From: Halichoerus grypus
Lineage: Eukaryota > Chordata > Mammalia > Carnivora > Phocidae
Assembly: GCF_964656455.1 (NCBI RefSeq)
Contig: NC_135717.1
Location: forward strand, 10,259,033-10,323,032
DNA length: 64,000 bases
Reading direction: 5' to 3'
The notes under the pieces were generated by a model that worked only from the letters and a program-made list of their open reading frames with translations, had not been told where the DNA came from and ran no database searches. Position numbers and translations under genes: made by a program. This document shows, in pieces, positions 53,071 to 63,479 of this stretch (positions within the stretch are counted from its first letter, which is position 1; the number at the start of each line of letters is the position of its first letter).

Positions 53071-53140
53071 AAAATATAATGTACTTATCTGATTGAAAGT
53101 GTAATACAAAAAAGAGAAAGTGTAATACATGCTGATTTTA

Positions 53141-53342
53141 TTTTTTTATTTTTAAAGATTTTATTTATTTATTTGAGAGAGAGAGACACAGCGAGAGAGG
53201 GAACACAAGCAGGGGGAGCAGGAGAGGGAGAAGCAAGCTCTCCGCTGAGTGGGGAGCCCGATGCGGGGCTCAATCCCAGGGCCCTGGGATCATGACCTGA
53301 GCGGAAGGGAGATGCTTAACGACTGAGCCACCCAGGGGCCCC
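53141..53342 (-). mobile_element. Can-SINE with a perfect 20-bp target duplication
   Basis: TGTAATACATGCTGATTTTA is identical at 53121-53140 and 53343-53362. Confidence 0.97.
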
Positions 53343-53629
53343 TGTAATACATGCTGATTTTAGAAAAACTTGAAAACACAGAAAAATATACAAAAGATAT
53401 CTCAAACCCTCATAACCCCACCACTGAAAGATAATGGCAGGCTACATTTTTATACATTTCCTTCCACTCTTTCTTCTATGCATATTGTGTTAGTTAGGAT
53501 GCTTTCCTCAGATAACAAAAACCACCCTGACTCAAACAAGCTAAAATAGAAGGAAAGCTATTCAGGACCCCAGGGAACAGGAAACCTAGAGATGGCCAGA
53601 TATTAGGGTTGGTGGAGAACAATGACTTT

Positions 53630-53823
53630 CTTTTTTTTTAAAGATTTCATTTATTTATTTGACAGAGAGAGACACAGCGAGAGAGGGAACACGAGCAGGG
53701 GGAGTGGGAGAGGGAGAAGCAGGCTCCCAGCTGATCAGGGAGCCCGATGTGGGGTCCCAGGGTCCTGGGATCATGACCTGAGCCGAGGCAGACGCTTAAC
53801 CGACTGAGCCACCCGGGTACCCA
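53630..53823 (-). mobile_element. Can-SINE
   Basis: A perfect 15-bp duplication GAGAACAATGACTTT lies at 53615-53629 and 53824-53838. Confidence 0.96.
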
Positions 53824-53838
53824 GAGAACAATGACTTT

Positions 53839-54265
53839 TTAAAGGACCCAGGTGACTTCTCCAGGCCATCCAAACACTGACTTCATCCCAAGCGTCCTGC
53901 TATAGCAAGGGCAGCATCTCATTTACCCCTTAGGGCAGGGAGATGATTGGAGGAGCCGAAAGTCTTCCTTGCAGTCTGATTGGGCCAACTTGCTTCACGT
54001 CCCCACTCCCGAACCAGATGCCATCGTTGGGAATGCTATAGGCTAACTGACCAGTGTAGACCTAGTTAAGAGGTGGCTATTGACTTAGAGAAATCACCTT
54101 CAGAGCTGCGGCAGCTTCCCCTGAGTCGCATGGTCATTTAGGTTGGAAGAAGAGGAAAAGGAGGATGGATGGCTATCAACCACGTCTCCTATACAAATAT
54201 ACTTAGATAGTTGATAGGATACAATTTGGTATCCTTATTATTTCAACAGAATGTCATATTATGAA
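53839..54265. other. Intergenic stretch, old unassigned sequence
   Basis: It may continue an ancient repeat that starts near 53490 (GTGTTAGTTAGGATGCTTTC), but I cannot name it. I see no gene. Confidence 0.4.
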
Positions 54266-54269
54266 CATA

Positions 54270-54377
54270 TTCTTTTTTTTTTAAAGGTTCTATTTTTTTT
54301 AAGATTCTATTTTTAAGTAATCTCTACACCCAACACGGGGCTTGAACTTACAACCCCAAGATCAAGAGTTGCATCTC
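54270..54377 (-). mobile_element. Short-type Can-SINE
   Basis: AAGTAATCTCTACACCCAAC and ACGGGGCTTGAACTTACAAC are present. The end is interrupted by the adjacent sense element. Confidence 0.88.
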
Positions 54378-54567
54378 AGGGTGCCTGGGTGGCTCAGTAG
54401 GTTAAGTGTCTGCCTTTGGCTTAGGTCATGATCTCAGGGTCCTGGGATCGAGCCACATGTCAGGTCCCTGCTCAGTGGGGAGTCTGCTTCTCCCTCTCCC
54501 TTTGTCCCTCCCTTCCCCCCCCACTCATGCTCTCTCTCAAATAAATAAATAAATAAAATCTTTTAGA
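54378..54567 (+). mobile_element. Can-SINE
   Basis: The head is GGGTGCCTGGGTGGCTCAG. The tail is AAATAAATAAATAAATAAAA. It lies back to back with the antisense short element. Confidence 0.93.
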
Positions 54568-54632
54568 AAATGTATTTATCAGTTAATGGGCATTTGGGTT
54601 GTTTCCATTTTTTAGCTACTATAAATATTGTC

Positions 54633-54870
54633 TTAGTTCATTCAGGCTGCTATAAGAAAAAAGCAAAAATACCGTTGACTAGGTAGCACATAAACAACAG
54701 AAATTTATTTTTCACAGTTCTGGAGGCTGGGAAGTCCAAAATCAAGGCAGTGGCAGGTTCAGTGTCTGGTGAGAGACTGCTTCCTCATTAAGGCCAGTTT
54801 CTTGTTGTTAGTCTCATGTAATGGAAGCCAGGAGGGAGCTCTCTGGGATCTCTTATAAAAGGGCGTTTGC
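54633..54870 (-). mobile_element. MLT1-like LTR fragment, antisense
   Basis: TTAGTTCATTCAGGCTGCTA, TAAACAACAGAAATTTATTT, TGGAGGCTGGGAAGTCCAAA and TCTGGTGAGAGACTGCTTCC closely follow the reverse complement of MLT1A as I recall it. Confidence 0.8.
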
Positions 54871-54871
54871 T

Positions 54872-55567
54872 GAAAAGATCATTTGTTTCCCACTGAATGG
54901 TCTTAGCACCCTTGTTGAAAAATCAACTGATCATAAAAGTGAGAGTTTATATCTGGCTTCTCAGTTCTTTTTAAAAAAAATTAATTAATTTTAAATAGGC
55001 ACCTCACCCAATGTGGGGCTTGAACTCACAACCCTGAGATCAAGAGTCACATCCTCTACTGACTGAGCCTGCCAGGCTCTCCTGGGCTCTCAGTTCTATT
55101 CCACTGATCTCTATGTCTATCCTCACACCAGTACTGCACTCCATTGATTACTATAACTTCGCAGTAATTTTGCAATCAGGAGGTAGTGAGTCCTCCAACT
55201 TTGTGCTCCTTTTTCAAGATTGTTTTAGCTATCCTGGATCCCTTATATTTCCATATGAATCCTAGGATCAGCTTTTCAATTTCTGGTGATAAAAAAACCA
55301 CAACTAATTAGGATTTTGATAGGGATCATTTTGAATCTAGGAATCAATTTGGGAGGATTGCCATCTTAACAATATTAAATCTTCCAATCCATGAACATGG
55401 GATGCCTTTATTGAAGTCTTCCTTAATTTCTTTAATGATGTTTTATAGTTTTTAGTGTACCAATCTTACACTTTAAAAAAATTTATTCTTAAAAATTTTA
55501 TTCTTTTTGTTGCTATTATAAGTAGAATTGCTTCCTTAATTTCATTTTTGGATTGAAATATATATAC
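54872..55567 (-). mobile_element. L1 ORF2-region fragment, antisense
   Basis: TGAATGGTCTTAGCACCCTT, CAGTACTGCACTCCATTGAT, CTTCCAATCCATGAACATGG and GTTTTATAGTTTTTAGTGTA are antisense L1 landmarks. A short Can-SINE (54968-55082) interrupts it. Confidence 0.85.
54968..55082 (-). mobile_element. Short-type Can-SINE in L1
   Basis: ACCCAATGTGGGGCTTGAAC and ATCAAGAGTCACATCCTCTA are present. CTCTCAGTTCTATT to the right matches CTTCTCAGTTCTTTT to the left. Confidence 0.88.
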
Positions 55568-55571
55568 ATAT

Positions 55572-55751
55572 ATTTAAAGATTATTGATTTATTTGAGAGA
55601 AAGAGCACAAGCGAGGGGAAGAGCAGAGGTAGAGGGAGAAGCAGACTCTCTGCTGAGCAGGGAGCCCGAAGCGGGGCTCAATCCCAGGTCTCTTGAGATC
55701 ACGACTTGAACTGAAGGCAGATGCCCAACCTACTGAGCCACCCAGGCACCC
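55572..55751 (-). mobile_element. Can-SINE
   Basis: It runs from AAAGATTATTGATTTATTTG to GAGCCACCCAGGCACCC. Confidence 0.92.
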
Positions 55752-55768
55752 TGCTGAGATCTTTGTTT

Positions 55769-55879
55769 ATTTTTTTAAGATTTTATTTTTAAGCAATCTC
55801 TACACTCAACATGGGGCTTGAACCTACAACCCCGAGATTAAGACTTGCGTGCTCTACCGAATGGGTCAGCAAGGCGCCC
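55769..55879 (-). mobile_element. Short-type Can-SINE
   Basis: AAGCAATCTCTACACTCAAC and ATGGGGCTTGAACCTACAAC are present. CTGAGA(T/C)CTTT flanks it. Confidence 0.88.
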
Positions 55880-55970
55880 TTCTGAGACCTTTATTGTGAC
55901 ACTATTAGTGTGTCTCATTCATGTTTGCTTGCATTCACCAACCCACAACTGAGCAATGCTTGACCCCCCT

Positions 55971-56167
55971 TTTTTTTTAAGATTTTATTTATTTATTTGA
56001 CACAGAGAGAGAGGGAGAGAGCAAGCACAAGCAGGGGGAGTGGCAGGCAGAGAGAAGCAGGCTCCCCGCTGAGCAGGGAGCCCGATGTGGAGCTCAATCC
56101 CAGGACCCTGGGATCATGACCTGAGCCAAAGGCAGACGCTTAACTGACTTAGCCACCCAGGCGCCCC
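55971..56167 (-). mobile_element. Can-SINE
   Basis: It ends CCACCCAGGCGCCCC. GCTTGACNCCCCTT lies on both sides. Confidence 0.94.
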
Positions 56168-56309
56168 GCTTGACACCCCTTGTAAGCACAGGGGATTTCA
56201 GGGATGAATTGGGCCGTCCTTCTCTGCTGAAGCCAGTCTGGTGAGAGAGACAGAACTGTGTGAGGGCAATTACATGAAGACCGGAGCAGTGGGAGGTCAC
56301 ACTTCAATA

Positions 56310-56500
56310 GCTCTAAGCACCTGATGAAGATGAACTCATTTAAAGCTCATTAACATCTCTTAGAGGTGGTACTTCTTTTTCCCTATTGCAGCAGAGAAAA
56401 CTCACCCAAGGTGACACTGCCAGTAAGGAGCAGAGGTAGAATTTAAACCTGGAGCCAGAGTTCTTAGCTCTCGTGCTCTTCACTCCCTCTACAAAACCGT
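56310..56500 (-). mobile_element. MIR, antisense
   Basis: CACCCAAGGTGACACTGCCA, GTAAGGAGCAGAGGTAGAAT and TTAAACCTGGAGCCAGAGTT are in antisense MIR order. Confidence 0.7.
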
Positions 56501-56817
56501 CCCAAAAGAACAAATAAAGTGCCACAGCAGTAAATACGGTAACAAGAAATACGGTAATGATAAATACGACCCTGGCAGTGGACAGAGTTCTGCAGACACA
56601 AAGAGGGAAACAGTCCACTCTACCTGGACGCGTTGAAGGATGTTTCCGCGGAGGAACCGTTCTTTAGCTGAGCCTTGAAAAAAGAATTCACCAGAACCCA
56701 ACAGTGGGAAGGTTGTTTCAAGCCTGTGTGAGAGCAGACAGCCGTGAAGGGGCTAGGGGTGTCCAGTTAACACTGGTCTGTTTGTTACAGAAGTGCTCTC
56801 CTTAAAATAACAGGGTG

Positions 56818-57018
56818 GGGGGCACCTGGGTGGCTCAGTCATTAAGCATCTGCTTCGGCTCAGGTCATGATCTTGGGGTCCTGGGATCAAGCCCCGCGTT
56901 AGGCTCCCTGCTCAGCAGGAAGCCTGCTTCTCCCTCTCCCACTCCCCCTTCTTGTGTTCCCTCTCTCGCTGTGCCTCTCTCTGTCATATAAATAAATAAA
57001 ATCTTTAAAAAAAAAAAA
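56818..57018 (+). mobile_element. Can-SINE
   Basis: The head is GGGGGGCACCTGGGTGGCTC. The tail is AAATAAATAAAATCTTT with a long A-run. Confidence 0.94.
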
Positions 57019-57177
57019 TGACAGGGAGGAAGAGCTACAGAGAACAATTTTTTTAAATCACTATGTCCTCTCTTTCTGCTCATGTCAATTACAACCGAAA
57101 TAATATTTCTTTATTGAAAACAGAAATATTAAAAATGTTTAAAATTTAAATGTAAAAAACTTCACACTGAAAATAAA

Positions 57178-57288
57178 TCTTTAAAAATTTATTTGAATAA
57201 TCTCTACACCCAACTTGGGGTTCGAACTCCCAACCCCCCCAGATCAAGAGTCGCTCGCTCCTCTGACTGAGCCATGCCAGGTGCCCCT
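57178..57288 (-). mobile_element. Short-type Can-SINE
   Basis: AATAATCTCTACACCCAACT and TTGGGGTTCGAACTCCCAAC are present. Confidence 0.88.
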
Positions 57289-57299
57289 AAAATATTTTT

Positions 57300-59010
57300 A
57301 AGAGAAATATTATTTACTGATTTCTAATCACATTGTGTCTATGATATTCTAACCACTTTGAAATGGACCCAGAATGGTATAAAAACTGCAGTTTGCAGGC
57401 CAAAGACTTCCAGGGGCTTTTTGGTGTGAGAGCACTTCACACAGCAGCCGTAAGCAGAAGACCCCGAAGACAGCAAACATGGATTCCTGCCTCAACTGGT
57501 AGTTTGTAAAAATTTTCCATGAGGTGGCAGTAGTTCTTCAAGGAGTCGTGGGAAAGGATCTCGGCTGAAAATTCAAGTTTTTTGGTGTTGGTAGGTTTTT
57601 GGTTTTTTTTTTTTTTTTGTCATTAAAGTGAGATCTCTTTCATGCACTTGAACTTTGCCTACCTTAGAATAAAATCCACGATATAAAAATTCCTTGATTT
57701 ACAGAGCGAAACTGGTTTCAAGTGTCGATATTTTCTGGAATTTTCTCTATGGTATTCTCTATCAGCTCACGTTATCAGCTCACGCGGGCGGACCGAGATT
57801 TCCTTCTACCTCTCAAGGTCATTTCCGAGCGGTCAACTGAACGAAGCAAAATGAGATTCCCACCACAGCAACTAGAAAGCCGTGTTTAATGTCAGCCCTG
57901 CCAAGCAACGTGAAGCAAGCGGTAAGTGATTTTGGCATCTGGAAATGTTCCATGCTTCACCCCAAGTGAGTGTGTCCCTTACTCTCCGCTCTCCGGCTGG
58001 CTGCCCTGTTAATTTCTATTTTCTCAGACATCTGCACCGATCTCAATTTACGCTTGTGAGTAAGGGACAAGAATAAGAGAGGAGCCCAGCTAGCTGAAGT
58101 GCAGCGGAGAACAAAAAGTGGAAAGGATGGGCCCTCACAGAAGAGAATTGTTTCAGTCCCAGAACAAAGGGGCAGATGGATTAGGCCAGTCTGAGCCCTG
58201 GCTCCGCCTCTTAGCAGCTGGGCCCTCACCTGATCTCTGAGCTAGTGTTTTTCAACCATAGACAGAAGGACAACAATACCTATTCACAGGATCAGAGAGT
58301 GCAAAGGGGAGAATGTCCAAGTTAGTGGAAGCTACACCAAATATTTTACCAGGCCATCCAAATGTTTCCCCGCTGGCTTTTTTTTTTTTTTTTTTCCCCT
58401 TTGCCTGTTTCCCACACCAGAAAGACGATGGAAATAAAAATGAAAGTCCTAACCCTCTTGTCAATCCATTTTTGGCTGGCTGTCCTCCCTGGCTGCACAT
58501 CAGAATCACCAGGGAGCCCTCGTCCCAGCCCAGAGCAATAGCCACAGTCCCTGTGGGTGGGGTATGAACTTGAGGCAGCCACTTGACAAACCCTCTGAAT
58601 GCCCTTGAAGGGATTCTGCCTTACCCAGAGCGGTCCCGTGGTTTCCTCGCTAAGGACACTGCCAGCCAAGAAACCAACGATTTTGCTTAAATGAATCTGT
58701 TAAGCAGCTGCTTCAAATTCACCCTTGTGGATCCCGTGGGGTATAAAGCCGGCCTGACCTCACTGAGTTAAATGGACATACTTTCGTCCTGGGCTTAGAG
58801 AAGCATCTTCGCGAGCATCTTTATAGACTTCTTCAACGCTGAAAATGGAGATCCGTGACCTATAATTTGCAAGATCTTTAATTTACTATAATTATAAGGA
58901 CACTTCTGAAATTAATGTCCAAATAACCAAAGGCACTAGATGACAATTCCAATACATCACTTCAATGCCTTCCTCCCTTTCCTCTTCTCTGTCCCTTCCC
59001 AAAACGATGC
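57300..59010. other. Intergenic stretch with no recognised repeat
   Basis: This is 1.7 kb of single-copy-looking, moderately AT-rich sequence between repeat clusters, apart from T-runs at 57606-57618 and 58379-58395. The part 58730-58960 is AT-rich with TTTAATTTACTATAATTATA and GAAATTAATG, resembling conserved non-coding DNA. I see no gene. Confidence 0.5.
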
Positions 59011-59212
59011 TTCAATTCAGGTGAGTTTGTTTCTTTGGTTTTTTTTTTTTTTTTAACTAATTTAAATACTTTATTTGTTGTGACCTAGTTATAAAGCCCC
59101 TCTGATGAAAATATTAGCAGTTTTTGGTTAAATCAGTTTTTTTGTTTTTTATATTTTGCAGATCTCTTTAATTTTTCTTCTTCAAAAAAAATTTTTTTTT
59201 AATTTTTTTTTG

Positions 59213-59380
59213 GGGGGGGCACTTGGATGGCACAGTTGGTTAAGCACCCGACTCTCGCTTTCAGCTCAGGTCCTGGCTCAGGATCATGAGATCAAGCCTC
59301 AGAGTCTGCTTCAGATTCTCTCTCTCCCTCTCCGCCTCCCACTTGTGCCCCCCCAAAATAAATAAATAAACCTTAAAAAG
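59213..59380 (+). mobile_element. Can-SINE, diverged
   Basis: GGGGGGGCACTTGGATGGCA, GATCATGAGATCAAGCCTCA and an AAATAAATAAATAAACCTTA tail are present. Confidence 0.88.
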
Positions 59381-59382
59381 GA

Positions 59383-59514
59383 TTTTTTTTTTTAAGGAGG
59401 CTCCATGCCCAGAGTGGAGCCCAACGCAGGGCTTGAAAGCACATCCTTGAGACCAAGACCTGAGCTGAGATCAAGAGCCTGACACTTAACCGACTGAGCT
59501 GCCCAGGTGCCCCT
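59383..59514 (-). mobile_element. Can-SINE, shortened
   Basis: It runs from a T-run and AAGGAGGCTCCATGCCCAGA to GAGCTGCCCAGGTGCCCC. Confidence 0.85.
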
Positions 59515-59970
59515 CAAATTTTTATTTAAATTCTAGTTAGTTAACATAGAGTGCGATATAGGTTTCAGGAGTAGAACTTAGTGATTCATCACTTTCATAC
59601 AACACCCAGTGCTCATCATAAAAAGTGCCCTCCTTAGGGATGCCTGGGTGGCTCAGTCGGTTAAGCATCTGCCTTCAGCTCAGGTCAGGATCCCAGGGTC
59701 CTGGGATCGAGTTCTGCATCGGGCTCCCTGCTCAGCGGGGGCCTGCTTCTCCCTCTGCCTGCCGCTCCCCCTGCTCATGCTCTTCCTCTCTCTCTCTCTG
59801 ACAAATAAATAAATAAAATCTTTAAAAAAGTGCCCTCCTTAATACCCAACTCCCATCCAGCCCACCCCCATCTACTTCTCTCCATCAACCCTCAGTTTGT
59901 TCTCTATTGATAAGAGTCTCTTATGGTTTGCTTCTCTCTCTCTCTCTCTCTTTTTTTTCCTCCTCCTTGG
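59515..59970 (-). mobile_element. L1 3' end, antisense (carnivore-type)
   Basis: TTCTAGTTAGTTAACATAGA, CAACACCCAGTGCTCATCAT, AACCCTCAGTTTGTTCTCTA and AAGAGTCTCTTATGGTTTGC are the reverse complement of an L1 3' UTR that I remember as common in carnivorans. A Can-SINE interrupts it. Confidence 0.8.
59636..59825 (+). mobile_element. Can-SINE in L1
   Basis: AAAAGTGCCCTCCTTA occurs on both sides as a target duplication. Confidence 0.95.
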
Positions 59971-60465
59971 TTAAATCAGTCTTAAGTCAAAGGCATTCAT
60001 TAAATAGGAATCTTCGAATGTGACTATTCCAGAAATTTTCTCTGTGCTGTCTGATCAAGACTAATTTACTGTAATATTACCTTTTTCTGGAAGGTATCTG
60101 CATATATTTGAACTGAACTCATAATTTTCCTAAATATGCCCTAAACTAAAAAAATATATATATTCTGTATTAAAACCAAAACAATTTTCATACCACTTTC
60201 CTTTCCAGGCTTTCTTGTAAAGTGTGGTAAAAAAATAAATGTGCGCCAAACTTCCCCTCTTCAAAACAGAGATACTCTCTTCCTAGAGCCTTGGAAACCA
60301 GAGTGCAGCAGTCCACCGTCACAACTTCTGGCCAAAAGCAAAACTCAGGCTGCTGGGGCCGGGGTATTCCTCTAGTAGGGGCCACACGTCCCCTGGGATG
60401 GGGCCATACTGCATACCTGAAGGACCCCTGTTCCACCGTCTTAACCACATCGACAGCCCATTCTA

Positions 60466-60665
60466 TTTTTTTTTTTTAAGATTTTATTTATTTGTCAGAA
60501 AGAGAGAGAGAGAGAACACAAGCAGGGGGAGAAGTGAGCAGGCAGAAGGAGAAGCAGGCTCCCCACTCAGCTGGACTCCGCAATGCAGGACTCGATCCCA
60601 GGATGCTGGGATCATGACCTGAGCCGAAGGCAGACCCTTAACTGACTGAGCCACCCAGGCGTCTC
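60466..60665 (-). mobile_element. Can-SINE
   Basis: It runs from a T-run to GAGCCACCCAGGCGTCTC. GACAGCCCATTCTA (left) and GATAGCTCATTCTA (right) are diverged duplications, so it is older. Confidence 0.93.
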
Positions 60666-60784
60666 TTGATAGCTCATTCTAACTGCTGACTGCATTTGAC
60701 AACCATCCCTACACACAAAGCCATCCAGTGTCGGGTCTTACAAAGCCACGAAATTTTCACCATCCTCTGCAGACCGGGCAGATT

Positions 60785-61300
60785 GTTTCTGAATTGTGGT
60801 AAAGTGTGCATAACATAAAACGTACCATCTTAACCATTTCTCAGTATACAGTTCATTAGCGGTGAGTACATCACGTTGTTGTGCAGTTGATCCCCAGAAC
60901 TCAGTTCATCTTGCAAAACTGAAGCTCCGTACCTATTTTTTTTTTTAAAGATTTTGTTTATTTATTTGACAGAGAGAGAGAGAGAGGGCACAAGCAGGGG
61001 GAGCTGCAGAGGGTAGAGAGAGAGAAGCAGACTCCCCCCTAAGCAGGAAGCCTGGCGTGGGGCTCGATCCCAGGACCCTGGGATCATGAACTGAGCCGAA
61101 GGCAGACGCTTAACTGACGGAGCCACCCAGGCGCCCGTGAAGCCCCATATTTATTAAACAACTCCCCATTTCACCTCCCTCAGCTCCTGCCAACTGCCAT
61201 TCTATTTTCTGTCTCCAGAAACGTGACTGCTCTAAGTATTGCATATAAGTGGAATCATACAGCATTTGTCTTTTTGTGGAAGCAAAAAAAATTTATTTTT
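60785..61300 (-). mobile_element. L1 3'-UTR fragment, antisense
   Basis: GGTAAAGTGTGCATAACATA, CTTAACCATTTCTCAGTATA, TAAACAACTCCCCATTTCAC and GGAATCATACAGCATTTGTC are in antisense L1M order, on both sides of a Can-SINE. Confidence 0.85.
60939..61136 (-). mobile_element. Can-SINE in L1
   Basis: It ends GAGCCACCCAGGCGCCC. The flanks TGAAGCTCCGTACCTATT and TGAAGCCCCATATTTATT are a diverged duplication. Confidence 0.94.
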
Positions 61301-61301
61301 T

Positions 61302-61503
61302 TAATTTTAATTTTTTAAAGATTTTATTTATTTATTTGAGAGAGAGAGAATGAGAGAGAGAGCACATGAGAGGGGGGAGGGTCAGAGGGAGAAGCAGACT
61401 CCCTGCCGAGCAGGGAGCCCGATGTGGGACTCGATCCAGGTCTGGGATCCTGGATCCTGAGCCGAAGGCAGTCGCTTAACCAACTGAGCCACCCAGGCGC
61501 CCA
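61302..61503 (-). mobile_element. Can-SINE
   Basis: It runs from AAAGATTTTATTTATTTATT to GAGCCACCCAGGCGCCC. It belongs to the same subtype as the copies at 2878 and 41608 (GAGGGTCAGAGGGAGAAGCA). Confidence 0.94.
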
Positions 61504-61511
61504 AGAAAAAA

Positions 61512-61627
61512 ATTTTTAAAGTTTATTTCTTTCAGTAATTTTTTACACGCAACGTGAGACTCGAACTCCCGACCCGCGAGATCAGGAGGCGTGTGCATCT
61601 CCAACAACGGAGCCAGCCAGGAGCCCC
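61512..61627 (-). mobile_element. Short-type Can-SINE
   Basis: AGTAATTTTTTACACGCAAC and GTGAGACTCGAACTCCCGAC are present. GTGGAAGCA before and CTGGAAGCA after suggest a target duplication around this group. Confidence 0.85.
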
Positions 61628-61640
61628 TGGAAGCAGAATA

Positions 61641-61767
61641 TTTTTTTTTTTTTTTTTAAGATTTATTTATTTATTTATTTGACAGAGGGAGACACAGCGA
61701 GAGAGGGAACACAAGCGGGGGGGTGGGAGAGGGAGAAGCAGGCTTCCTGCCGAGCAGGGAACCGGAG
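61641..61767 (-). mobile_element. Can-SINE, lacking its tRNA-related half
   Basis: It begins with the T-run and AAGATTTATTTATTTATTTA but stops after TTCCTGCCGAGCAGGGAACC. AGCAGAAT flanks it on both sides, so it inserted as a 5'-truncated copy. Confidence 0.9.
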
Positions 61768-61861
61768 CAGAATGTTTTCAACCACACCTTCATCCCATCA
61801 GAGGTACGGCCAGGGAGCAGAAGATCTGAAAGTTTGAACTTCACGATGAAGTGTGTAAAAC

Positions 61862-61895
61862 ACACTCATACACACTCACACGTACACACGGACTG
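61862..61895. repeat. Short (CACA)n tract
   Basis: ACACTCATACACACTCACAC and ACGTACACACGG form a degenerate CA repeat. Confidence 0.8.
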
Positions 61896-62711
61896 GCAGA
61901 TACACGCACCATCCAGAGCTGAGCTGCATGGGACGAAGTGCCTCCGTGGGTGCCACCGGAGGCCTGTTTAGCGAAACTGCCCCCCCCACCCCCACCGTGT
62001 TTCACCTGTAGGAGCAGAAAGGAAAAGTGTGCTTTTGGCAACCGGCAAGGGTCAAGGTCTTTCAAGTTATACAAGAACGGGCCTGCAGGGAGGCTTCTCA
62101 GGACGCAGCCTGGAACTGAAACCTGACATGAAACCAGCTGCAAAGGGGCCCCCTCGGAGATCAAACCCAGGCCAGGTGTGTACAGAGGGGCCTTGGGGGA
62201 TCGGGGTTCTGGCCTGGGAATTTCACAAAAGACTCGTCTGGTTCTGCAGGTTTGGCTTGGAGGATTCGTTCTTGGGCCTCCCCGTTGTTATCTGCACCTC
62301 CCCTGCCAACCTGGCCCAGGGTCACGGTAGGCTGGGTCCAGGAGGAGCTGGGAAGCAGGTGCCCTGAGGACTTTGACAGGAAGCCCGTCAGCAACAACTT
62401 CTTACTGTCTCCACGCAGAAAACCACAGTTTCTCACTTGACAAAATGTTCTGGAAACTGCTCTGCGGTGGAAGGTGTTGCTGGCCGCCCCGCCGGGGGCA
62501 GGGCCAGAGTGGGGCCCAGCACAGGCCGGCAGCTGGGGTGACCTGCGCTGCCAGCGGACATGGGCGGCCGGATCTGTGGCTTCACCCATGTTCCTGAGAT
62601 GGGGCGTCAGGAATGCAGGTGGGGAGGGCCCTCACTGAGGCCTCGGGATTGTTCTTCTTCCCCCCTCCCTTTGTTGCTGCGCCATTTGTCTGGATAGTTC
62701 TACCCTTCCTT

Positions 62712-62899
62712 GTTTTAAAGATGTATTTTATGTATTTATTTTAAGGGGGGAGGAGCAGAGGAAGAGGGAGAGAGAATCTCAAGCAGACGCACACTGAGCG
62801 CAGAGCCTGACACGGGGCTCGATCTAACGACTCTGAGACCATGACCTGAGCCGAAACCAAGCATCGGATGCCTCACTGACTGAGCCACCCAGGCGCCCC
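62712..62899 (-). mobile_element. Can-SINE
   Basis: It ends GAGCCACCCAGGCGCCCC. CTACCCTTCCTT lies on both sides. Confidence 0.94.
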
Positions 62900-63475
62900 T
62901 CTACCCTTCCTTTTTAAACCATAAAGGCTTACAAGGGACTGGCGTCCAGTGCCCAGGTGTGACAATGGGCCACTTCTGGGGCCTGGCAGGTGGGCTCATG
63001 GGGCAGGGGGTGGGGCATGGCGGATGTGGGGCTTGTGGGGTCACCAGATCTCCTATCAGGCACTGCTTGTCCACACAGCCCCTCGCCCATGTCCTGCCCT
63101 GCCTACCTTCCCTGAGGCCTCGTTCCCAGCAGTCCTAGGCTGCCTCCCCTCACCCCCCGGCCAACCTGCGGGGGCCTCAGCCTTCTGGGGACTCGCTGCA
63201 CCCACCCTGGCATTTTCTTGGGTGCTCCTCTGGTCCGATGTAATATTCCAAGTGTCAGGGGAAGAAGGGACTTCCTCAGGATGCCAGGGTGGCCATGGTA
63301 GTTTGGGCTGGCACAGAAATATGGGTGTGGGGCTGAGTGACACCTCCCATGCCCCCCTCCCCCCATAATCCCCCACCAGCCAAGGGAAGCTGGCTGACTG
63401 TCCTTTAAGGGCCTCTCTCTCCCCTCCTTTCCCTCTCTCTTTCCTCCTCTTCTCTCACAGTTTGGCGGTTTCCTA
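62900..63475. other. Intergenic stretch without recognised repeat
   Basis: This is GC-rich sequence with no clear family or coding signal. Confidence 0.5.
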
Positions 63476-63479
63476 AAAG

